A DNA stretch of 64,000 bases from Meiothermus sp. Its GTDB lineage: Bacteria > Deinococcota > Deinococci > Deinococcales > Thermaceae. Made by a program: the position numbers and the translations under genes. Below the pieces are notes generated by a model that was not told the DNA's origin, did no database searches, and saw only the letters and a program-made list of their open reading frames with translations. Shown one piece after another: positions 34,343 through 42,278 of the stretch (the first letter of the stretch is position 1; each line of letters opens with the position of its first letter). The stretch covers positions 62,001 to 126,000 of the forward strand of contig BPIL01000009.1 of NCBI GenBank assembly GCA_026004095.1. The letters are read 5' to 3'.

Positions 34343-34825
34343 CTAGGCTTGGTCGGGGGACTTGGCGGCGAAGGTGGCTTTGATCACGCCGATCTCGGGC
34401 AGGACCCTGGCCTGCCAGCGGATCACGCGAATGCCGGCAGAGGAAAGCGCTTTGTCCTTTTTGGTGTCGGCAGCCTGCCGTTCTGCCTTCTGGTGGCTCT
34501 GGTCGTCCAGTTCGATGACGGCCACCACGCTGCCATCCTTGTTGCACACCACGAAATCGGCGCTCATGCGGTTGATGCGGTTGAGCCAGGCCTGGTAGTC
34601 GTTGCCCCTCTTCACCCCGAGCAGCCGCGAAAGCTGAACCTGGGCCAGCACCAGATGGTCGGGCAGGGCCTCCACCAGTCGGTAATAAAGCACCTGCTCT
34701 GGCTGGGTAAGCACTTTCTTTGCGTAGTAGGGCCAGTTTTCGTTCTGGGTCTTTGGTTTAGGTTTGATGCTGACAAGGGTGATGATGATGGCGGCGACAA
34801 CGAGCAGCAATAATAGAATCTCCAT
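34343..34825 (-). CDS. DUF2726-like nuclease-fold membrane protein
   Basis: 160 residues from ATG 34825 (CAGGAGAC upstream). One N-terminal membrane helix (MEILLLLLVVAAIIITLV) is followed by a domain of the DUF2726 type: VLTQPEQVLYYRLVEALPD, ADFVVCNKDGSVVAVIELDDQSH and KDKALSSAGIRVIRW. This family resembles restriction-endonuclease-like folds (E-x-D core). It is anchored facing the cytoplasm. Its 60-residue N-terminal extension in the open frame is not needed. Confidence 0.8.
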   Translation of the reverse strand: MEILLLLLVVAAIIITLVSIKPKPKTQNENWPYYAKKVLTQPEQVLYYRLVEALPDHLVLAQVQLSRLLGVKRGNDYQAWLNRINRMSADFVVCNKDGSVVAVIELDDQSHQKAERQAADTKKDKALSSAGIRVIRWQARVLPEIGVIKATFAAKSPDQA

Positions 34826-34901
34826 GATAAGTCTCCTGGGTGTAAGGGGCCGATAAAAGCCGCGCGAGGGCAGCGCCCCCCGCGCGGCGGTCAGGGAGGG
34901 T

Positions 34902-37157
34902 TTAGCGCAGGTTGTAGGCCAGGCGCATGGCATACAGCCCGCTGCTGAAGGCGGCGTGGTACTCCACGCTGAAGCGGTCTACCACCAGCCGCCCGGACAG
35001 GGCCTGCACGATGGCGCTGCTGGGAGCCAGGCCCTCAAAGAGGCCCGGATAGAAGCCGTCGAAGATACGGCTGGTGCCCCCGGCGGGAGCCCCGATCTGG
35101 TTGGTGTCCAGGCTGCCGTAGGCCAGGGTCAGGCCCAGCAGGTCGCCCTTCCATTCCGCGCCCAGGCGCCACAGCAGGGTGCTTTCGTTGCCGCTGCCCC
35201 CCAGCACCAGGGCCAGCAGGCCAAAGGGCCGCAGGCTCTGGGGGCCCAGGCCGAAGCGGTAGGAGGTCTGGGCGGCCACCTTGAGGGCCGGGTTGGTCAG
35301 GTTGAAGTTGCTGAAGTACAGCGCCCCCTGGCCTTGCCAGTTCTCGACCTGGCCTTTGTACTCGGCGTTGAGGGTGAAACCGCTGGCCGAGGGGCCTACG
35401 CGGTACTCGGCGTAGGCGTTGACCGGGGCGGTATCGCTGGCTACGAAGAGGCCAAAGCCGTTGCGGTAGCCGCCCCGCAGGTTCTGCCCGTAGCTTTCGG
35501 CGGGCCCGGCGTTTTGCGGCACCCCGGCCTGGTTGTAGCCCTGGTAGAAGCCGCCCACCTGCACCGGGCCGAGCTCGGCCCCGGCCTTGACCCCAAAGGC
35601 CAGGCGGTCAATGCCGCTGAGGGTGAAGGCTTGCAGGTAGCCCTCCAGCAGGCCCAGGCCGCGGGCCCGGGCCAGGCCATAGGCGCCAAAGCCGTTCTGG
35701 TCGTCGAGGAAGGGGGCGTAGCGGAGGAAGTCCGGCTGAGAGCCCAGCAGGCTGCCGTTGAGAGGGGTGAGGTAGCGGTAGTTCAGGCGGATCTCGGCCT
35801 GGTTGGCGTCCGTGCGGTTGCGCAACCCGGCCTGGATGTAGCCGTAGGCCTGCCCACCCAGGGCTCCTTCCGCATCGAGGAAGAAGAGGTTGTCGCGGTA
35901 GCTGAGGGCCGCCCCGTACACCGGGTTACCTGCATCCACATACAGCAGGTACAGCTCTGGCCAGCCGCTCGGGCGCAGGCCGAAGCGCATCCCCCGGGCG
36001 TTGTTGCTGTCGCTGAAGACCTCCCCCACCAGCGCGCCCTGGCCGAAGCGCACCAGCGCGGTGGCGGGGCCGTGGCCGCCGGGGTTGGCCCCCAGGTAGG
36101 GGGAGAGGGTGAAGGCGAGGTCGTTGCCGTAGGCCAGGCGTTGCTCGCCCTGGAGCACCTCGAGCTGGTACAACCCGAGGGCGGCAGGCTGGTAGGAGAG
36201 CACCAGCTTGAAGTCGTAGCGGTCGCCCGCCACCAGCCGGCCCTGTACCCCGAAGCGGCTGGGACCGGCCTCGGCGCTTTCGGTGCCGTCGCCCAGTCCG
36301 GTCAGGCGGTCGAAGTCCAGCGGGCTGTTGCCCAGGGTGAAGACCCCGAAGCTTTCCAGCCGTTCCAGCCGCACGTCGTTCTTGCGGGTCTCCTGGAAGG
36401 CCTCTACCGCCCGCAGGCGCTTTTCCTGGTCGGCGTTCTGGGTTCGTAGCTCCTCCAGGGCGGTGATTACCCGCGAGAGCCCCTCCTCCACGCTCTTGCG
36501 GAAGCGGGCGTACTCCTCGGCGCTGACGGTGTTCTTGAGGATCTCCACCAGGGCCTCGATCTTTTCGTTGACTTCCAGGAGATCCTGGTTTTGCAGGGCC
36601 AGCAGGCCGCTGATGCCCTCCAGGGTGCGCCCCTGCCGCTCCAGCTGCTCCTGCCAGGCCAGAATGTTCTCGGCGGCGCTTTGCAGGGGGGCCAGCCGGG
36701 CGCTGTACTCCTCCAGGAGCTTGAGCACCTGCGGGAGATCGGGGGAGGCGGGCGGGCTGGGCTGGGCCAGGGCCTCCTTGAGCAGCCGCTGCCCTTCCTC
36801 CAGGGCTTGCAGGCGCAGCTTGAGATCCTCTAGCTCGCGCAGCAGCCCGGTCAGGTCGGCGGCGGCGGGAGGGGTAGGGTCAGGGCTTTGGCCCTGGGCC
36901 AGAGTCCGCTCCAGATCCAGCAGGCGGGCGTCCAGGTCGCGCATCACCCGGTACAGGATGACCGCGAGCTGGTAGCGGGTGGTGGCCAGGTTGCCGCGAA
37001 AGGTGCCGTCGGGAAAGCCGCTGAGGTAGCCCGCCTTCTGCAGGGCCTGAACCGCTTCGGCGGCCCAGTGGCTGGCCGGCACGTCCTTCTGGGCCAGGCC
37101 CAGGCCGCTCAAGGCCAGGAGGGTCAGGGTGGCGAGGAAACGAAATGTTCTCATCAT
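34902..37157 (-). CDS. SLH-domain outer-membrane porin-like protein
   Basis: 751 residues: signal peptide (FLATLTLLALSGLGLAQ), one SLH domain (~23-75; HWAAEAVQALQKAGYLSGFPDGTFRGN), a long coiled coil (~75-250) and a C-terminal ~480-residue beta-barrel-like region ending in an aromatic strand (AMRLAYNLR). This is the Deinococcus-Thermus outer-membrane porin architecture that ties the outer membrane to pyruvylated cell-wall polymers. GAGGAGGTG is 12 nt before ATG 37157 (ATG 37154 is also possible), and the palindrome TGAAAACTTTTCA separates ribosome site and start. Confidence 0.9.
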   Translation of the reverse strand: MMRTFRFLATLTLLALSGLGLAQKDVPASHWAAEAVQALQKAGYLSGFPDGTFRGNLATTRYQLAVILYRVMRDLDARLLDLERTLAQGQSPDPTPPAAADLTGLLRELEDLKLRLQALEEGQRLLKEALAQPSPPASPDLPQVLKLLEEYSARLAPLQSAAENILAWQEQLERQGRTLEGISGLLALQNQDLLEVNEKIEALVEILKNTVSAEEYARFRKSVEEGLSRVITALEELRTQNADQEKRLRAVEAFQETRKNDVRLERLESFGVFTLGNSPLDFDRLTGLGDGTESAEAGPSRFGVQGRLVAGDRYDFKLVLSYQPAALGLYQLEVLQGEQRLAYGNDLAFTLSPYLGANPGGHGPATALVRFGQGALVGEVFSDSNNARGMRFGLRPSGWPELYLLYVDAGNPVYGAALSYRDNLFFLDAEGALGGQAYGYIQAGLRNRTDANQAEIRLNYRYLTPLNGSLLGSQPDFLRYAPFLDDQNGFGAYGLARARGLGLLEGYLQAFTLSGIDRLAFGVKAGAELGPVQVGGFYQGYNQAGVPQNAGPAESYGQNLRGGYRNGFGLFVASDTAPVNAYAEYRVGPSASGFTLNAEYKGQVENWQGQGALYFSNFNLTNPALKVAAQTSYRFGLGPQSLRPFGLLALVLGGSGNESTLLWRLGAEWKGDLLGLTLAYGSLDTNQIGAPAGGTSRIFDGFYPGLFEGLAPSSAIVQALSGRLVVDRFSVEYHAAFSSGLYAMRLAYNLR

Positions 37158-37180
37158 GAAAAGTTTTCACACCTCCTCGG

Positions 37181-38050
37181 TTATTGTACCAACCGCCGCT
37201 CATTGCGCAAGCGGGCGATCTGCTCCATCAGCAGCCTCTCGGTGAGCTCGGGCATGGCCAGCTCGTACACGCTAGCGGCGGCCTGTTCGATAGCTAGGAT
37301 GATCTCCTCGCCGCTGAGCCCCTGGGCGTAGAGCGCCACCCGCTGCACGCTCAGGGCGGGGTCAACCGGGAGCTGACCGAGCAGGGCCTTGAGGATGCGC
37401 TTGCGCTCGAGGGGCCCGGGCTGCCGCAGGAACATCCAGCGCGCCACCATCAGGCCGGAGGGCCGGCGGGTGGAGCGGCGCAGCAGGTGGGTCAGGTGGT
37501 AAGGCCAGTCCGCGAGCTGGGAGGGGCCGCGGGTGCTGGGCGGGGCCAGGTAGGCCGCCAGAACCAGCAGGAACCAGGTGAACAGCCATATCCCCAGGGC
37601 CAGCCACAGCGCCTGGAGCTGGGCCGGGCGCAACTGCTGGGCTGCCTGGGCCAGGTGCAGGAGCAGTAGCACCCCGCCGGTGGAAAGGGCCAGCCGGGCT
37701 GCGTACCGGGGGGACGGCTGGCGGCTGAACAGCGCGGCCAGGTGCTGCCGCACGGCGCCGATGGCCAGGGCCAGCCCCAGCAGGAGATGGGCCGGGCCCG
37801 ACCAAGGGGTGGTTTTGCTGAGGTCTCCCTCGTGCAGCACCCAAAGGTAGCCGTTCAGCCCTACCAGCCCCAGGCCCCCCAGGGTGATCAGACCGTGGGT
37901 GAAGAACTGGCTGACCCACATGGGGTAAAGTGCGCCAAAAAGGGCCAGGCGGGCCAGGAACTCCAGGGTCTCGGCGAGGAACTGCCAGGGCCGGAACTCG
38001 GGGACGTAGGGGTTGATCAGGGGTCTGGGGCGGTGTGGATGGTCGTTCAT
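37181..38050 (-). CDS. Integral membrane protein of unknown function
   Basis: 289 residues with about five hydrophobic helices between ~30 and 190 and a soluble, Arg-rich C-terminal third containing a helical SGEEIILAIEQAAASVYELAM segment. Divergent from the gene at 38078, sharing a 27-bp intergenic region. No family recognised. Confidence 0.65.
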   Translation of the reverse strand: MNDHPHRPRPLINPYVPEFRPWQFLAETLEFLARLALFGALYPMWVSQFFTHGLITLGGLGLVGLNGYLWVLHEGDLSKTTPWSGPAHLLLGLALAIGAVRQHLAALFSRQPSPRYAARLALSTGGVLLLLHLAQAAQQLRPAQLQALWLALGIWLFTWFLLVLAAYLAPPSTRGPSQLADWPYHLTHLLRRSTRRPSGLMVARWMFLRQPGPLERKRILKALLGQLPVDPALSVQRVALYAQGLSGEEIILAIEQAAASVYELAMPELTERLLMEQIARLRNERRLVQ

Positions 38051-38077
38051 GGTGAAAACTTTTTGTATTATGGGGAT
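38051..38077 (+). promoter_or_regulatory. Divergent leaderless promoter region
   Basis: GTGAAAACTTTTTG is followed by TATTAT (38066-38071) and, after 6 nt, ATG 38078. The complement provides CATAAT for the divergent membrane-protein gene. The whole intergenic space is 27 bp. Confidence 0.6.
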
Positions 38078-38623
38078 ATGTCGGAAGATTTGCTATCCCT
38101 GGCCAAGCAGTTCCAGCAAACCCTGGAGCAGGCAGAGCCGGATCCGAACCAGGTGGGCCGCTGGCGGGTGGTCGAGGTGCCGCAGCACGAGGTGCTGCAC
38201 CTGCTGCCGTTGCTGCAAGCGGTGGAACGCGACGACCCCTGGGCCCCGCCCATGGTGCTGTACGTGGTGGACGAGGGCGCCTATGTGCCCTTGCGGGGCG
38301 CCCATCATTTCGCGGCGGGGGATACCCTGGCGTTGCAGCTGGACTGCTCTTTGCAGGAGGCGGTGGAGGTGCTGCGCTCGGCCTATGGCCTGCACCTGAG
38401 CCCCCAGGCCCGGGTGCGGGTCTTCGAGCTGCTGGGCCTCCAGCCGAAGTCCAGCTACCAGCAGGCCAAACCTGTGCAGGACAATGTGGTGACCCGGATT
38501 GTGGGCGTGCTGAAGCAGATCAAGCGCCATCTGCGCAAGGCGCCGCCAGACCTGATCGAGGAGCTGGATTCGATTGAGCGCAGCCTCCAGCACTTGCTGA
38601 ACCGCTACGCCCGGAAAGGCTAG
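38078..38623 (+). CDS. Hypothetical cytoplasmic protein (181 aa)
   Basis: Start ATG 38078 is chosen over the much longer frame because of the -10 hexamer 6 nt upstream. Acidic; the C-terminal helix pair (ATRIVGVLKQIKRHLRKAPPDL-type region, ~140-175) looks coiled-coil. Convergent with the next gene and overlapping it by 4 nt. Not recognised. Confidence 0.6.
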   Translation: MSEDLLSLAKQFQQTLEQAEPDPNQVGRWRVVEVPQHEVLHLLPLLQAVERDDPWAPPMVLYVVDEGAYVPLRGAHHFAAGDTLALQLDCSLQEAVEVLRSAYGLHLSPQARVRVFELLGLQPKSSYQQAKPVQDNVVTRIVGVLKQIKRHLRKAPPDLIEELDSIERSLQHLLNRYARKG

Positions 38624-38919
38624 AACGGCGCATCGGGGTCGTCGTCCTCCAGCAGCTTTTTCAGGAACTCCGCGAGGGGCATGTCCTCGCCCAGCTCCTC
38701 CTCGGCCAGCTCCTCCAGCGAGAGCGGACGGTACTCCTCGTTCAGCACCCGATCCACCTCGTCGTAGACCTCCTTGGCCCTGAGGGCCTCCTCGGTGGCC
38801 TGGTCCAGGGATGCCACCACCGAGAGGGGCTCGCCGTAGGGGGAGCGCACCAGGTAGCCAAAGGGCGTTTTATGGGCCGTCCAATCCCCCCGGAAGTCGC
38901 TGAACAATACGGTGTACAT
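38620..38919 (-). CDS. Small acidic protein of unknown function
   Basis: 99 residues from ATG 38919. TATAAA (38934-38929) directly abuts the ATG at 38928, so the later ATG is preferred. Very acidic C-terminal half (LAEEELGEDMPLAEFLKKLLEDDDP). Not recognised. Confidence 0.55.
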   Translation of the reverse strand: MYTVLFSDFRGDWTAHKTPFGYLVRSPYGEPLSVVASLDQATEEALRAKEVYDEVDRVLNEEYRPLSLEELAEEELGEDMPLAEFLKKLLEDDDPDAPF

Positions 38920-38991
38920 GTCGTTCATTTTATAGGATGGGGGTGGGGTACTTTTGAAAAGTTTTTATATCCTTTATGCTGGCGGTCGGAT

Positions 38992-39567
38992 ATGGTGACC
39001 TCACTGCTTGATCTGCCCCGGCTGCTGGGGCTTTTGGAGCTGCTGGAGGATGTGCACCATGGGGATGTGAACTCCCTGCAAACCCTGGGGGTGCATACCG
39101 TCCGCTTTGCCCGGGCCCTGGGCCAGCGCAACCTGTATGGGATGTTTTTGGGGGCTGTGTTCCACGACGTGGGCAAGCTTCTGATCCCCCGCGCGGTGCT
39201 GGACGAGCCCGGCCCCCTGTCCCCCGCGCAATGGGCTTTGATGCAGCAGCACCCTCGGCTGGGCCATGAGCTGCTGCGGGGCTTTGCCCTGCCGGAAGTG
39301 GCCATGCAGATGGTGCTGTACCACCACGAGGGGTGGGACGGCGGCGGCTATCCCTATGGCCTGCGGGGCGAGACCATTCCCCTGGCGGCCCGCCTGTTTG
39401 CCGTGCTGGACACCTGGGATGCCTTGCTTTGCGAGCGGCCCTACAAGGCTGCGCTGAGCCGGGAGGAGGCCCGCGAGGCGCTTCGGCGGATGGCCGGGGG
39501 GAAGCTCGAGCCGCGGCTGGTGGAGCGGTTTTTGGCCCTGGAGCAGGAGGGTTTTTTTAATCTCTAA
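38992..39567 (+). CDS. Stand-alone HD-GYP domain phosphodiesterase
   Basis: 191 residues consisting of one HD-GYP domain: HTVRFARALG, FHDVGKLLIP (HD pair), HPRLGHELL, HHEGWDGGGYP and RLFAVLDTWDALLCERPYK. These are the metal ligands and GYP signature for c-di-GMP hydrolysis, with Gly-Tyr-Pro intact. No receiver domain is attached. c-di-GMP often tunes pilus function, so the link to the pilus genes is plausible. GAAAAGTTTTTATATCC lies ~20 nt before ATG. Confidence 0.9.
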   Translation: MVTSLLDLPRLLGLLELLEDVHHGDVNSLQTLGVHTVRFARALGQRNLYGMFLGAVFHDVGKLLIPRAVLDEPGPLSPAQWALMQQHPRLGHELLRGFALPEVAMQMVLYHHEGWDGGGYPYGLRGETIPLAARLFAVLDTWDALLCERPYKAALSREEAREALRRMAGGKLEPRLVERFLALEQEGFFNL

Positions 39568-40186
39568 GGGCCTGGAGGGCCTTCAGGCCGGCGGCGAGCT
39601 GCTCGGGGTGGGGTTCCATCACCAAGAGGCGCTGGAAGAACAGCCCGGGGTAGCGCAGCGGGCTCTTCTCGGGCAGGTAGACGTGCAGCAGGTAGGCCCC
39701 GCCCACGCTCAAGAGGCCCGCGAGCAGCATGGGCAGCCAGGGCAGGGAAAGCCCCAGCAAGGCCAGCATGAAGAACACCCCCACCGAGCCGCAGGCGGGG
39801 TGGAGGGCTGAGGCCTGGCGTAGATCGGCGTCCTGGTTTTCCAGCGCGTGCAGCACCTTGTGCTCGACGGCGTGCCAGCGCAGGGTGGCCTGGCCTGCTG
39901 GCAGGAGGCGCAGGGCGGCGATGAGCAGGGCGAGGATCCCCAGGATCCACAGGAGCTCCGTCCAGCCCGCCCGATGGGCCAGCTCCTCGACCTGGATGGG
40001 GCGGATGCCCAGGAAGTGCAGGGCCGCGAAGCCGATCAGGTTGCCGATGAAGAAGCCGGGGAGCCAGGAGGGGCCCTTTTTGCTCGCGCCGAGATGCAGC
40101 TCCCCCTTGCTGAAGCGCACCGTGCGGGGGCCGTACTCCAGGTAGAAGCCGTCGGGAAAGGCGTAGCCGTAGAAGGATTCCTTCAT
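39557..40186 (-). CDS. DUF1385-related membrane protein
   Basis: 209 residues. WHAVEHKVLHALE followed by HPACGSVGVFFMLALL matches the AEHK...HPRCG motif of DUF1385 proteins, with four or five membrane helices around it. Shorter than the usual ~300 residues. The 3' end overlaps the HD-GYP gene by 11 nt, convergent. Function of the family is not established. Confidence 0.75.
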   Translation of the reverse strand: MKESFYGYAFPDGFYLEYGPRTVRFSKGELHLGASKKGPSWLPGFFIGNLIGFAALHFLGIRPIQVEELAHRAGWTELLWILGILALLIAALRLLPAGQATLRWHAVEHKVLHALENQDADLRQASALHPACGSVGVFFMLALLGLSLPWLPMLLAGLLSVGGAYLLHVYLPEKSPLRYPGLFFQRLLVMEPHPEQLAAGLKALQALRD

Positions 40187-40352
40187 TAGATATAAGCTAG
40201 CACGCCTTGAAGGTTGGCCCGGTGCTTGTTATCCTGAAAACAGGAACCCCGCTCCCGGGGTTTGGAGGGCGGAAGGCCCAGGGAGTCCCCCGCGGCGCCG
40301 GAGGGGTGGGAGTTTGAACCCACCCGCGCCGGGGTGGGGGGAAAGGGGGGCT

Positions 40353-40487
40353 ATGATCGCCGGGATAGTTTCCGGCGTGGCCACGGCCTGCATCTTGGCC
40401 GTGGCCACGCCTCTCTGGCCCCCTGCGGCCATCCTGATCGGGATGGTCGCAGGGGGCCTGGCGGCCGCCTACCGCTCCAAGCGGTAG
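40353..40487 (+). CDS. 44-residue hydrophobic small protein
   Basis: ATG 40353 has AAAGGGGGG upstream. The product is almost entirely hydrophobic, with small residues (MIAGIVSGVATACILAVATP...ILIGMVAGGLAAAY) and a basic end (RSKR), typical of a one- or two-helix membrane peptide. A + strand terminator follows at 40608. Could be a type I toxin-like or holin-like peptide; unproven. Bases 40187-40352 show no other gene. Confidence 0.45.
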   Translation: MIAGIVSGVATACILAVATPLWPPAAILIGMVAGGLAAAYRSKR

Positions 40488-40555
40488 GCGGCCGCCCCTG
40501 CTCCCGGGGGGTGAAGGGCCGTGGGCCCGGGGAGCGCAGATGTACCTGCGGATAT

Positions 40556-40590
40556 GAAAAAAGCCCTTCTGGTACATCAGAGGGGCTTGT
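40556..40590 (-). terminator. Rho-independent terminator (minus strand)
   Basis: On the minus strand AAGCCCCTCTG-ATGTAC-CAGAAGGGCTT is followed by TTTTCAT. It would end transcripts coming from the mobile-element side. Confidence 0.7.
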
Positions 40591-40607
40591 GGCCTGGGAA
40601 GGGCCGG

Positions 40608-40639
40608 AACCCGGAAGTTTTTCCGGGTTTTCTTTTTTT
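40608..40639 (+). terminator. Rho-independent terminator (plus strand)
   Basis: AACCCGGAA-GTTT-TTCCGGGTT followed by TTCTTTTTTT. It ends the small-protein transcript just before the next promoter. Confidence 0.8.
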
Positions 40640-40642
40640 GTC

Positions 40643-41108
40643 TTGACATTGGGCTCTGGGTAGAAAGAGCCAGGTGTATGCGGGGCCGCCCGAAAGGGTG
40701 AGCGCGTCGCCACCGGGATGCGCTAAGGCGCACGGAAGGCTACCCTGCTGAAACAATAGGCAGGGGAAGTCCTCTTTCTCTACCGGAAGAGGGCACAAGC
40801 TGAGCGGTCGGTGGAGAGAGGCAGGGGATCCTAGCTAACCCTCCTCTCTTTTGAGCCTGAGCCTTGCTTGCTAGGCACGTCGAAAGCCCGCCAGGCCCTC
40901 CCCGGGCCGTCGTAGAGCGGGTACGTGATGGGGCGAAGGGGCCGCGGGCCCCAGGGGCAGCCCAACCTGAGAGATGCCGCATTTGCGCGATGCGGCAGCG
41001 TCTTCTCCCCCGCGCAAGGGTTCTGCTGGGTACCGAGCAGAACTAGAAGGGGAGCAAGCTCGGGAAGGGCTGGACGGGGGGGGGAGCTTTGCTCCCCCCC
41101 CGTTACTT
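40643..41108 (+). ncRNA. Candidate structured noncoding RNA (~430 nt)
   Basis: TTGACA at 40643-40648 opens the unit, with TAGAAA only 12 nt downstream as the nearest -10-like hexamer, so the exact start is unsure. No credible reading frame fills the region. Perfect stems recur: GGCTCT/AGAGCC (~40651-40671), TGCGC/GCGCA, TGCCGCAT/ATGCGGCA (~40975-40997) and TTCTGCT/AGCAGAA (~41023-41044). The unit ends in GGGGGGGGAGC-TTT-GCTCCCCCCCC plus GTTACTTTTT (about 41079-41108). I could not match it to RNase P, tmRNA, SRP RNA, or a riboswitch or intron core. It may belong to the mobile element beginning at ~41.1 kb. Confidence 0.45.
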
Positions 41109-41109
41109 T

Positions 41110-41628
41110 TTATGCCGCTGCTGCGCCTTTCTTCGCCAGCTCTCCCTCGGCGGTGAGCCGGATCACCTCCGGCAGGGGCTTGCCCTCCGCGACCGCCTTG
41201 GGCAGCCCCTTCAAGCGATCCAGCACCTTCCAGGGGATGTACTTGTGCTCCCCCTCCACGATCACCCTGGGGTAGCCGTAAAGCTCCCGCCCGATCCCCC
41301 AGGCGGTGGCGGCCCGTTTCAGGGCCCCCGAGATGCCGCCCTTGAAGGGCTCCATGTCGCTGGCCCCGCTCCCGTCCTGCTTCTCCACCCACTCCCCGGT
41401 CTCGGGGTTCTTGATGGCGATGCTGGCGATGACCCCGTGCTCGCTGCCCACCTGGGCCGGGGCGTAGCGCACCTGCCAGCCGAAGGGGCCGAACGCTTTG
41501 TCCAGCCGGGTCATCACCGCCCGGGCATCGATGTAGGGGGCCAGGGTGGTGTTGCCCTTGGCCGCGATGATCTTCCACTCGATTTCGTCGGCGGTCAGGG
41601 GTTGGGTCAGGATGCTGATTTTGTCCAT
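41110..41628 (-). CDS. Rad52/22-family single-strand annealing protein
   Basis: 172 residues: YIDARAVMTRLDKAFGPFGWQ, GEWVEKQDGSGASDMEPFKGGISGALKRAATAWGIGRELYGYP are the Rad52-fold core motifs of phage-type recombinases (Sak/Rad52-22 class). It anneals complementary single strands during recombination or repair of the element. AAAGGAGTAAATC precedes ATG 41628. A terminator lies between it and the upstream gene, so it has its own promoter or relies on read-through. Confidence 0.88.
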   Translation of the reverse strand: MDKISILTQPLTADEIEWKIIAAKGNTTLAPYIDARAVMTRLDKAFGPFGWQVRYAPAQVGSEHGVIASIAIKNPETGEWVEKQDGSGASDMEPFKGGISGALKRAATAWGIGRELYGYPRVIVEGEHKYIPWKVLDRLKGLPKAVAEGKPLPEVIRLTAEGELAKKGAAAA

Positions 41629-41644
41629 GATTTACTCCTTTCAA

Positions 41645-41676
41645 AAAAAGCGAAGGGGTGGCCGAAGCCACCCCCT
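41645..41676 (-). terminator. Rho-independent terminator
   Basis: On the minus strand GGGGTGGC-TTCG-GCCACCCC is followed by TTCGCTTTTTTTG. It ends the two-gene unit at 41698-42203. Confidence 0.8.
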
Positions 41677-41697
41677 GGTTCTTGCGTTCTTTTCGTT

Positions 41698-41979
41698 TCA
41701 GTCGCGCTCGCGCGAGCCGAAGTAGAACCCCAGCACGGTTCCCACCACCCCGAACAGCGGGGAGAGCACCAACCCGGCCAGCTTAGCCAGGTCGTCGAGG
41801 CTCTGGGCCAGCCCCAATCCCCGCCAGAGGATCATCCCGGCAAAGACCAGCCCCGCGAGGGCCAGCATTGCAGCCAGCGCCACCCGGGTCCACTCGCGGG
41901 GGATGCGGGCGTCGAAGCGGCGGGTTTTGATGGGTTCTACCTCGAGCTCGGGCGCTTCGTCGAGCTCGAGGGGCTTCAC
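41698..41979 (-). CDS. Small two-helix membrane protein
   Basis: 93 residues: acidic cytoplasmic N-terminus (~1-28), membrane helix ~33-53 (VALAAMLALAGLVFAGMILW) and a second ~70-88 (LSPLFGVVGTVLGFYFGS). It overlaps the upstream ribbon-helix-helix-like gene by 4 nt. Not recognised. Confidence 0.65.
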   Translation of the reverse strand: MKPLELDEAPELEVEPIKTRRFDARIPREWTRVALAAMLALAGLVFAGMILWRGLGLAQSLDDLAKLAGLVLSPLFGVVGTVLGFYFGSRERD

Positions 41980-42203
41980 TGGAAAACCACCTCCACCAGC
42001 GTGCCGTCTTCCCGCTGTACCAGCACCTTGCCGCCCCGATCCACCACGTCACGCAGGAACTTCTTGGCCTGGATGGCCCGCTGGATGGCCACGGTGCGGT
42101 TGGTGCCCTCGGCGCGGGCCAGCGCCTCGGCGGCCTCGAGGTCGCGCTGGGTCAGGTTGAGGCTGATCCGCTGCACGGTGTTGGGCTCCGGTTCCTTGAC
42201 CAT
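41976..42203 (-). CDS. Ribbon-helix-helix-like small DNA-binding protein
   Basis: 75 residues from ATG 42203 (GGAGGT upstream). QRISLNLTQRDLEAAEALARAEGTNRTVAIQRAIQ fits an Arc/CopG strand-helix-helix pattern, followed by a short beta C-terminus. Possibly an autoregulator or partition accessory factor. TATGCT about 22 nt upstream could be a -10. Confidence 0.6.
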   Translation of the reverse strand: MVKEPEPNTVQRISLNLTQRDLEAAEALARAEGTNRTVAIQRAIQAKKFLRDVVDRGGKVLVQREDGTLVEVVFQ

Positions 42204-42278
42204 AGGTACCTCCGATATGCCTCCTAAGCATACCACGTACACAGACGGGGGATGGCTTCCCCACACCCCCTCTTTTCT

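Noticed and set aside
40643..41108. RNase P RNA, tmRNA, SRP RNA, T-box or group I/II intron
   Set aside because: The diagnostic conserved blocks (such as GAGGAAAGTCC, the tmRNA tag frame, the T-box AGGGTGG...CCGCG, the group II domain V hairpin) were looked for and not found.
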